6,720 bases of DNA from Ruminococcaceae bacterium UBA3753. GTDB lineage: Bacteria; Bacillota; Clostridia; Oscillospirales; Acutalibacteraceae. How positions within the stretch are numbered: the stretch's first letter is position 1; every line of letters begins with the position of its first letter. The position numbers were made by a program, and so were the translations under genes. The notes under the pieces were generated by a model. It did no database searches, was not told where the DNA came from, and saw only the letters and a list, made by a program, of their open reading frames with translations. The stretch lies in NCBI GenBank assembly GCA_002372375.1, contig DFGJ01000019.1:1-6720 (forward strand), read 5' to 3'. Positions 1 to 3,998 of the stretch are shown here, in pieces.

Positions 1-335
1 GTGAACTACCACGCACCTGAAAAGGTACGTGGCTTCTGTTAAATAGTTCACCAGACTAAGTATTCAGAAATGTTTACTACGTTAGATTGGTCATGACACC
101 TTTGGTTGACGCACCAGACCACTGCAGGTACTATGTACCCGTTGCTTTCAAAGCAGCGCTGTCGTATAACTTTAAGTTAGGTCAGAGTAAGAAAAGCCTT
201 GTGAGTTATATGTAAAAAGCCTTTTTAACATTGTCGAGGTGAAGTCGGATTTCTTATTTGGTAACAGAACAAGAATACGCACAACCACGGCGTTTGCCGT
301 GGCATTATGAATTAAGTTTCATTTTTTTTAAAAAG
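1..335 (+). ncRNA. omegaRNA (HEARO-class guide RNA scaffold) for the adjacent IscB
   Basis: This 335-nt gene-free stretch is densely structured and stops at the iscB ribosome site, the position of HEARO/omegaRNA in IscB loci. Visible pairings: a long 5' hairpin, 1-8 with 44-51 (8 bp perfect), enclosing 9-13/28-32 and 15-18/23-26 capped by a GAAA tetraloop; 90-93/107-110 with 98-100/104-106; 127-131/135-139; 141-147/151-157; a long-range helix 188-194/250-256 (7 bp, extendable to 186/258) enclosing 197-201/235-239; and a 3' hairpin 285-291/296-302 (7 bp perfect, GTTT loop). A GACGCACC string at 108-115 resembles, from memory only, part of known IscB omegaRNAs. In this family the guide is at the RNA 5' end, so it should lie just left of base 1. 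The 3' end is approximate. The call rests on position, structure and the IscB gene, not on a covariance search. Confidence 0.85.
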
Positions 336-338
336 GAG
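334..338 (+). promoter_or_regulatory. Ribosome binding site that sets the iscB start at 344
   Basis: AGGAG at 334-338 lies five bases before ATG 344. A GTG at 338 in the same frame would add two residues, but its first base is the last base of this AGGAG, so it cannot be served by it. The ATG at 344 is the better start. The site lies directly behind the omegaRNA, so RNA 3' end formation and iscB translation may compete for it. Confidence 0.75.
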
Positions 339-343
339 TGTCT

Positions 344-1630
344 ATGGTATACATAATAGGTAAAAACGGACAACCTTTAATGCCGACCACAAGGCATGGC
401 AAAGTAAAACATCTTTTAAAAGAAGGTAAAGCAAAAGTAGTAAAAAAATGTCCGTTTGTAATAAAACTTTTATATGACACAGACTATTTTGTCCAAAACT
501 GCGTTCACGGACAAGATACAGGTGCCAGCGTGCACGGCAACGCCGTGTATGATGAAAATGGTAATATTTTATATCTTTCAAAAGTTTTTGTAAGAAATGA
601 TATTACTGACAAAATGTTACAGCGTTCTAAGTATAGAAAAAATAGACGCAGTAGAAAAACAAGGTATAGAAAGCCAAGATTTCTAAATCGTAAGAACAGT
701 ATTAAAAAGAATAGATTTAGTCCAACTATGGTAAGCAAATTCCATAGTCATATAAAGGAAATAGAATTTATTAAATCTATTCTACCAATTAAAACAACCG
801 TTTTAGAAACAGCTAATTTTGATACGCATCTTTTAAAGAATCCAAGTCTTGCAAATCCGAAAATAAAACCTTGGGGTTATCAAAAAGGCACAAATTATGG
901 TTTTGAAAATACTAAAAAATTTGTATTACATAGAGATAGATACACTTGCCAGTGCTGTAAAGGTAAACACAAAGATTCAAAACTTGAAGTACATCATATT
1001 GTGTTTAGAAGTATGGGTGGCAGCGATGATGAAAGCAATTTAATAACGCTTTGTCATACATGTCATAAAAACTTACATGATGGCAAAATAAATACAAAAT
1101 TTAAAGGTAAGAAAAAAGGCAATTTAAAGTATGCAACACAAATGAATAGTATACGTAAACAGCTTTTAAAATCTTACCCAGAAGCGATAGAAACATATGG
1201 CTTCGTAACAAAAGCAAATAGACTGTCTTTAAATATAGAAAAGGACCATCATATAGATGCATGTGTAATAGCAAGTGGTGGAAAAGAGTTTACCATAAAA
1301 ACTGATACAGTTTTTATTAAAAAAGATATCGCAAAAGGTGACTATCAAAAAACAAAAGGTATTAGAAGCGAACAAAAATTAAATACTGGCAAGATACAAG
1401 GCTTTAAAAAGTTTGACAAAGTATCTTACTTTGGAAGTGAATATTTTATTAAAGGGCGTATGTCGACAGGCTTTGCAGTTTTAATGGATATAGAAGGTAA
1501 GAAAATAGACTTTTCATATTTTCCGAAAGGATTTAAAACACCAAAACTTAAAAATTGCAAACGTATATCAGCAAGAACGTCACAACTAATTTTTAAAGAA
1601 AGAAAAAACGTCATTCATCCCATCACTTAA
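344..1630 (+). CDS. iscB: IscB, RNA-guided RuvC/HNH DNA endonuclease
   Basis: A 428-aa protein with the full IscB layout. An N-terminal PLMP domain carries PLMP at residues 11-14. RuvC-I has Asp58 in GQDTGA, followed by an Arg-rich bridge helix (about 91-117). RuvC-II has Glu155 in LETANFD. An inserted HNH domain carries zinc pairs CxxC at 202-205 and 237-240, the VHH motif (His217/His218), Asn232 and His241. RuvC-III has His302 and Asp305 in HHID. A C-terminal region of about 120 residues fits the target-motif-interacting part. All expected catalytic residues are present, so an active nuclease is likely. One oddity is a polar HGQ before Asp58 where IscB usually has hydrophobic residues. The family cleaves double-stranded DNA matching the omegaRNA guide next to a short target motif. 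The start at 344 is set by AGGAG at 334-338. No promoter is visible within the window, so co-transcription with the omegaRNA is likely. Confidence 0.95.
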   Translation: MVYIIGKNGQPLMPTTRHGKVKHLLKEGKAKVVKKCPFVIKLLYDTDYFVQNCVHGQDTGASVHGNAVYDENGNILYLSKVFVRNDITDKMLQRSKYRKNRRSRKTRYRKPRFLNRKNSIKKNRFSPTMVSKFHSHIKEIEFIKSILPIKTTVLETANFDTHLLKNPSLANPKIKPWGYQKGTNYGFENTKKFVLHRDRYTCQCCKGKHKDSKLEVHHIVFRSMGGSDDESNLITLCHTCHKNLHDGKINTKFKGKKKGNLKYATQMNSIRKQLLKSYPEAIETYGFVTKANRLSLNIEKDHHIDACVIASGGKEFTIKTDTVFIKKDIAKGDYQKTKGIRSEQKLNTGKIQGFKKFDKVSYFGSEYFIKGRMSTGFAVLMDIEGKKIDFSYFPKGFKTPKLKNCKRISARTSQLIFKERKNVIHPIT

Positions 1631-1640
1631 AAGTAATGGG
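1619..1640 (+). repeat. Hairpin across the iscB stop codon, candidate right-end structure or weak terminator
   Basis: CCCAT at 1619-1623 pairs with ATGGG at 1636-1640. Beyond one mismatch, ACT at 1625-1627 pairs with AGT at 1632-1634, leaving a four-base loop that contains part of the stop codon. TTTTCT follows. Elements of the IS200/IS605 group carry subterminal hairpins at their ends, so this could be the right-end structure. It could instead be a weak terminator backed up by the stronger one at 1707. Confidence 0.4.
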
Positions 1641-1706
1641 TTTTCTGATGTAGAATTTTATAAAATATCATATGTTATTTATTGAGTTGATTAAATAAAT
1701 TTTTCT

Positions 1707-1736
1707 AAAATTCCACAAGATTTTGTGGAATTTTTT
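1707..1736 (+). terminator. Intrinsic terminator behind iscB
   Basis: A perfect 12-bp stem, 1707-1718 with 1723-1734, has a GATT loop. The T-rich right arm runs into a run of six T (1731-1736) and then GTTT. It separates the iscB unit from the promoter at 1747. The near-symmetric A/T arms mean it could also act on the opposite strand. Confidence 0.85.
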
Positions 1737-1746
1737 GTTTCAAAAC

Positions 1747-1775
1747 TTGAAAAAGTTTAGTTTATTTGCTATAAT
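1747..1775 (+). promoter_or_regulatory. Sigma-A promoter of the CAP-protein operon
   Basis: TTGAAA at 1747-1752 is separated by exactly 17 bases from TATAAT at 1770-1775, and the TTTGC before the -10 box is also favourable. Transcription should start near 1782, about 20 bases before the ATG at 1802. The strength suggests constitutive expression. No clear operator is seen. Confidence 0.85.
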
Positions 1776-1801
1776 GAATGTAGAGAAACGAAGGTGTAAA
1801 T

Positions 1802-2122
1802 ATGGCAAAGAAAACGACTAAATATGAAATAAAAGTGTGTGAATTTAACACTGCTTTTCCTTATTTTTTGGGAATAACGGCAACTGAATTTAATGATTTT
1901 CTAGAACATTATAAAAAGTTAGAAAATTATGAAGAAGATGCAGAATATATGGATTATGAAGTATCTATTAAATATAATGAAGTAGATACAGAATCTGGTT
2001 TCAGACAAGAATATTGCATTGGGGATAATGGAACTACAATATTTTTAACAAAAACAACTTGTAAAGAAGGATATAGATTCAAAACAAAACGCGAACTTCG
2101 CGAAGAAAGGACAAAATTATGA
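1802..2122 (+). CDS. Hypothetical protein, 106 aa, first gene of CAP-protein operon
   Basis: I do not recognise this family. The 106-aa product has no signal peptide or membrane segment, so it is probably cytoplasmic. Its middle (about residues 34-65) is strongly acidic and rich in Tyr and Glu (KKLENYEEDAEYMDYE). The C-terminus is basic and probably helical (KTKRELREERTK). Three cysteines (13, 72 and 87) do not form a metal-site pattern. AAGGTG at 1791-1796 lies five bases before the ATG, and a strong promoter sits just upstream, so it is very likely expressed. It overlaps the start of the CAP-domain gene by four bases (ATGA, 2119-2122), which implies translational coupling and perhaps a shared role. 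No function is assigned. Confidence 0.8.
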   Translation: MAKKTTKYEIKVCEFNTAFPYFLGITATEFNDFLEHYKKLENYEEDAEYMDYEVSIKYNEVDTESGFRQEYCIGDNGTTIFLTKTTCKEGYRFKTKRELREERTKL

Positions 2123-2622
2123 AGAAAAGGATTTGTATTGTTTTAGCAGGAATCTTGGTAGCATTTACATTTTCTAGATTTGTTACACCAAGTGCGCTTA
2201 GTCAGACAGAAACAACTGTTGTCCAACCTGTTTTTTCTGGTGAAGAAAGAGAAACTGCAATTGCACTTTTTAATCGTGTAAATCAGTATCGTATAAGCAT
2301 CGGTGTACAGCCACTTGTTTGGGATGAAGCACTTTATCCAGTAGCAAGAACACGTGCAACAGAAATTGTTGTAAAGTGGTCGCATTGTCGTCCTAATGGT
2401 ACTTATCCAGATACAGCTTTTAAGGAAAATGGTATTAATCGTAAACTTTTAAGCGAGAATATACTTAAATATCCACTTAGTGTAGAACATGGATTTATTT
2501 CATGGTATCATTCAGATTCGCATAGAAAAGCAATGGGTAACAAAAATTATACCAGGTCAGCAATTTATGCATTTAGAGCAGCTGATGGACAATTATATGT
2601 AGCTCAGGAATTTACTGATTAA
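2119..2622 (+). CDS. Secreted CAP/SCP-domain protein
   Basis: A 167-aa protein that starts with a signal peptide: basic MKKR, a hydrophobic run to about residue 19, and likely cleavage near SALS-Q (28-29). It is followed by one CAP domain (cysteine-rich secretory protein/antigen 5/PR-1 superfamily), about residues 44-167. Conserved CAP features are visible: NxxR near 52-58, SHCRPNG with His89, SENI with Glu113 (the usual GEN motif), and W129 followed by SDSHRKAM with His135. These supply most of the family's metal-binding pocket. No LPxTG-like tail is present, so it should be secreted rather than wall-anchored. Bacterial CAP proteins are secreted and mostly of unproven function, so none is claimed. 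The start overlaps the upstream stop by four bases; AAAGG at 2106-2110 gives the ribosome site, eight bases away. Confidence 0.88.
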   Translation: MKKRICIVLAGILVAFTFSRFVTPSALSQTETTVVQPVFSGEERETAIALFNRVNQYRISIGVQPLVWDEALYPVARTRATEIVVKWSHCRPNGTYPDTAFKENGINRKLLSENILKYPLSVEHGFISWYHSDSHRKAMGNKNYTRSAIYAFRAADGQLYVAQEFTD

Positions 2623-2670
2623 ATTAATGATATAAAATCAATTATAATTATGTCTTCGCGCATATTTTCA

Positions 2671-2702
2671 AAATGTCTTGTATCTTTACAAGGCATTTTT
2701 TA
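2671..2702 (+). terminator. Intrinsic terminator of the CAP-protein operon
   Basis: A 12-bp stem, 2671-2682 with 2687-2698, has one G-T wobble (2676/2693) and a TCTT loop. It is followed by a run of six T (2696-2701). It lies about 50 bases after the CAP gene stop and closes the two-gene operon. Confidence 0.88.
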
Positions 2703-2713
2703 ATTTTTAAGAT

Positions 2714-2742
2714 TTGTAACAAAACATGATATATCATATTAT
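2714..2742 (+). promoter_or_regulatory. Probable sigma-A promoter of the sortase gene with an internal palindrome
   Basis: TTGTAA at 2714-2719 and TATTAT at 2737-2742 are separated by 17 bases. A perfect 12-bp palindrome, ATGATATATCAT (2726-2737), fills the downstream half of the spacer and touches the -10 box. That is a place where a dimeric repressor could block RNA polymerase. Operator function is inferred; short AT palindromes also occur by chance in such AT-rich DNA. Confidence 0.5.
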
Positions 2743-2758
2743 TATTGAATTAATCGAC

Positions 2759-2792
2759 GAAGGGAGCAGGCCTAAATGCTGCCTTCTTTTTT
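2759..2792 (+). terminator. Terminator-like hairpin in the sortase leader (possible attenuator)
   Basis: GAAGG at 2759-2763 pairs with CCTTC at 2782-2786, and CAG at 2767-2769 with CTG at 2779-2781, with a three-base bulge on the left arm. Six T follow (2787-2792). The hairpin sits between the predicted promoter and the sortase start at 2827, so it could cut transcription short. Its loop bases GCCTAA (2770-2775) are exactly complementary to TTAGGC (2803-2808) near the ribosome site, which offers an alternative fold. Attenuation is inferred. Confidence 0.4.
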
Positions 2793-2813
2793 AATGTCGA
2801 TGTTAGGCGTACA

Positions 2814-2821
2814 AAAGGAGG
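2814..2821 (+). promoter_or_regulatory. Ribosome binding site that sets the sortase start at 2827
   Basis: AAAGGAGG at 2814-2821 is nearly a full anti-16S match, five bases before ATG 2827. An in-frame ATG at 2776 would add 17 residues and also has a weaker purine-rich AGGGAG at 2761-2766. However, it lies inside the leader hairpin, and starting at 2827 gives a clean N-terminal membrane anchor. Confidence 0.8.
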
Positions 2822-2826
2822 TATAT

Positions 2827-3588
2827 ATGGGAACAGCAAAAAAAATAGTTGTAACTATTTCACTTACAGGAATGATTGCTGCTGCTGCGGTTCTCGCAGA
2901 GCAGTATCGCGAATCGGTTGCAACAAACAATAAGTACGAAATGCTGGAAGTTTCAGCTTTCGGTACTGAAGAAGGTGAAAGCCCTTCAAACGAACAGGAA
3001 CCCCAAGTTCCGACGGTTGCTGCTACCGAAGAAGCAGACATTGAAGTTGAAGATGATAGAGCAGTATCATCGGTTAACTTCGATGAACTCCCTGAGGAGT
3101 GCATAGGTTGGCTCAGAATTGACGCCATTGACCTGTCATTCCCGCTTATGCAGGGAGTAGACAATCAGTTTTACCTTAACCACGACTTTGAAGGCAAGGC
3201 TGATAAACAAGGATCGATCTTCATGGATTGCAATACATCTATTGAAGATGTGTATTCCATAGTGTATGGGCATAATATGACCCGCACTAAAACCATGTTC
3301 AACAGTCTCTACGATGTTGAGGTGGGGGATACAATGATCCTTACCACCCCTGACAATGGTGACGAAGAATGGGTTTGCGTATCAAAATACGAAACAACCA
3401 AATTCGACGCCGCATTGGAACTAGGATGGGGCGAGAACGATGTACAACGTCTCGTTGACGCAGCTTGCGACGCAGCAAATTCGTCACGATACGAAGTTGA
3501 TGGTCATAAGGTTATGTCACTGGTCACTTGTGATCGTACATATGCCAAAGCTGACGGACGACTCATTTGTATGTTTGTTCAAAAGTAA
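2827..3588 (+). CDS. Class B sortase (membrane-anchored transpeptidase)
   Basis: A 253-aa protein. Basic residues and a hydrophobic segment (about 4-24) anchor it in the membrane, followed by an acidic, low-complexity linker (about 44-78). The sortase domain spans about 86-253. Class B signatures are GWLRI, the FPLMQGVDNQFYLNHDFEG block and YGHNM with catalytic His149, then LVTC with catalytic Cys235 and Arg245 ten residues later in GRLICMF. Sortases cut a C-terminal sorting signal and join the protein to peptidoglycan or another pilin. The likely local client is the SpaA/Cna-B-type protein starting at 5909, but its sorting signal lies beyond the window. The gene has its own promoter and terminator. 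Its GC content (about 47% in two lines counted by hand) is well above the roughly 30% of its neighbours, pointing to separate acquisition. Class B is clear; the pilin-polymerising or housekeeping subtype is not. Confidence 0.93.
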   Translation: MGTAKKIVVTISLTGMIAAAAVLAEQYRESVATNNKYEMLEVSAFGTEEGESPSNEQEPQVPTVAATEEADIEVEDDRAVSSVNFDELPEECIGWLRIDAIDLSFPLMQGVDNQFYLNHDFEGKADKQGSIFMDCNTSIEDVYSIVYGHNMTRTKTMFNSLYDVEVGDTMILTTPDNGDEEWVCVSKYETTKFDAALELGWGENDVQRLVDAACDAANSSRYEVDGHKVMSLVTCDRTYAKADGRLICMFVQK

Positions 3589-3603
3589 AAAAAATAAGAT
3601 TTT

Positions 3604-3631
3604 TAGGCGCGGTTAACCCCGTGCCTTTTTT
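3604..3631 (+). terminator. Intrinsic terminator of the sortase gene
   Basis: GGCGCGG at 3606-3612 pairs with CCGTGCC at 3619-3625 (seven pairs, one G-T), with a six-base loop and a following T run. An A-T pair (3605/3626) extends it. It begins about 15 bases after the sortase stop. Confidence 0.88.
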
Positions 3632-3677
3632 ATTTGTTAAAAACAGACAAAGTAGCATTTTATACCAAAAAAATCAA

Positions 3678-3733
3678 TTTGTTCATATTTTATATCATTT
3701 ATATAGATATTTTAAATGATTGGGATGAACAAA
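3678..3733. repeat. Long imperfect inverted repeat in gene-free DNA
   Basis: The region 3589-3998 (410 bases) holds no credible gene. Within it, a perfect 9-bp inverted repeat (3678-3686 with 3725-3733) encloses a second perfect 8-bp one (3694-3701 with 3713-3720). The internal loop is uneven and the apex is 11 bases. Together they make a 56-base hairpin in DNA or RNA. It could be part of an untranslated RNA, a mobile-element end, or chance pairing in AT-rich DNA; two nested perfect arms make chance less attractive. Confidence 0.5.
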
Positions 3734-3756
3734 ATTATTATTAAAAATGTAATTTT

Positions 3757-3786
3757 AAAGGCACATTTTAGGATGTGTCTTTTTTA
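3757..3786 (+). terminator. Orphan intrinsic terminator without an upstream gene
   Basis: AGGCACAT (3759-3766) pairs with ATGTGTCT (3773-3780), with one G-T pair and a six-base loop; two A-T pairs extend the base of the stem. Seven T follow (3780-3786). The sortase transcript should already stop at 3604-3631, so this one may end a separate short transcript containing the 3678-3733 hairpin, or serve as a backup. Confidence 0.7.
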
Positions 3787-3796
3787 TTATAAATAT

Positions 3797-3886
3797 AGCC
3801 AAAGGGCTTAAATTGGTTGCAGCATAATTCGAAAAAATAGAAAAATTATGCGGGTCAGCCACTAGCCTGTGGCAATATTTTTTATT
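3797..3886 (+). other. Structured non-coding segment ending in a terminator-like hairpin
   Basis: GCATAATT (3822-3829) pairs perfectly with AATTATGC (3844-3851). Below it, GGTTG (3815-3819) can pair with CAGCC (3856-3860). The same CC bases are also needed by a second hairpin, GCCAC (3858-3862) with GTGGC (3869-3873), which is followed by a T-rich tail from 3876. AGCC/GGCT at 3797-3800/3805-3808 forms a further small stem. The folds are mutually exclusive in an antiterminator/terminator manner. The layout does not match a riboswitch class I recognise, and a promoter follows at 3887, so a short regulatory RNA ending here is more likely than a leader of the 3999 gene. Confidence 0.4.
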
Positions 3887-3915
3887 TTGATAATCTTTTA
3901 AATCCGTTATATACT
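3887..3915 (+). promoter_or_regulatory. Sigma-A promoter of the secreted modular protein gene
   Basis: TTGATA at 3887-3892 and TATACT at 3910-3915 have exactly 17 bases between them. Transcription would start near 3922, giving a leader of about 75 bases before the ATG at 3999. No operator-like repeat is evident between them. Confidence 0.75.
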
Positions 3916-3998
3916 AATTGCTAAATTAGATACTATTAAAGAATTGTTAAATATTTTTGAATGGTTTTCTTTAATATCAGGAAAGGATTTAAAAAGTA

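Larger units (their letters stand above)
1..1640 (+). mobile_element. IscB-bearing element (IS200/IS605-like, non-autonomous), ends approximate
   Basis: IscB genes with their omegaRNA are carried by elements related to IS200/IS605, which are moved in trans or in cis by a Y1 transposase, TnpA. This window holds the RNA and the nuclease but no TnpA gene on either strand, so the copy would be non-autonomous or depend on a TnpA elsewhere. The left end is at or upstream of base 1. The right end is not proven: a hairpin across the iscB stop codon (1619-1640) is the best candidate for a subterminal end structure. Flanking unoccupied sequence is not available, so both limits are inferred. Confidence 0.45.

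Noticed and set aside
1..335. CRISPR array or tracrRNA with a Cas9-like gene
   Set aside because: No repeated spacer-length units are present, and the nuclease is IscB-sized with a PLMP domain rather than Cas9 lobes.
338..343. GTG start for iscB, two codons upstream of 344
   Set aside because: Its first base belongs to the AGGAG that serves ATG 344, leaving it no ribosome site of its own.
342..738. Reverse-strand open frames opposite iscB
   Set aside because: They are shadows of the + strand gene: no ribosome sites, odd composition, no recognisable domains.
338..1630. Nuclease-dead, domesticated IscB acting as a regulator of the surface genes
   Set aside because: All RuvC and HNH catalytic residues are present, so there is no sign of loss of cleavage activity.
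2776..2826. Upstream ATG adding 17 residues to the sortase
   Set aside because: It lies inside a terminator-like hairpin with a weaker ribosome site. The AAAGGAGG before 2827 is far better, and the shorter product has a clean membrane anchor.
2772..3164. 130-codon reverse-strand open frame and a 76-codon + strand frame inside the sortase gene
   Set aside because: Both are out-of-frame shadows of the sortase, which has clear catalytic motifs.
3716..3811. 31-codon + strand open frame
   Set aside because: It has no ribosome site, runs through an intrinsic terminator hairpin and has low-complexity content.
3797..3886. Cyclic di-GMP (GEMM) or cobalamin riboswitch
   Set aside because: The key conserved blocks are missing (GGCAAACC, GACGCAAAG or a B12 box), and a promoter lies between this region and the next gene.
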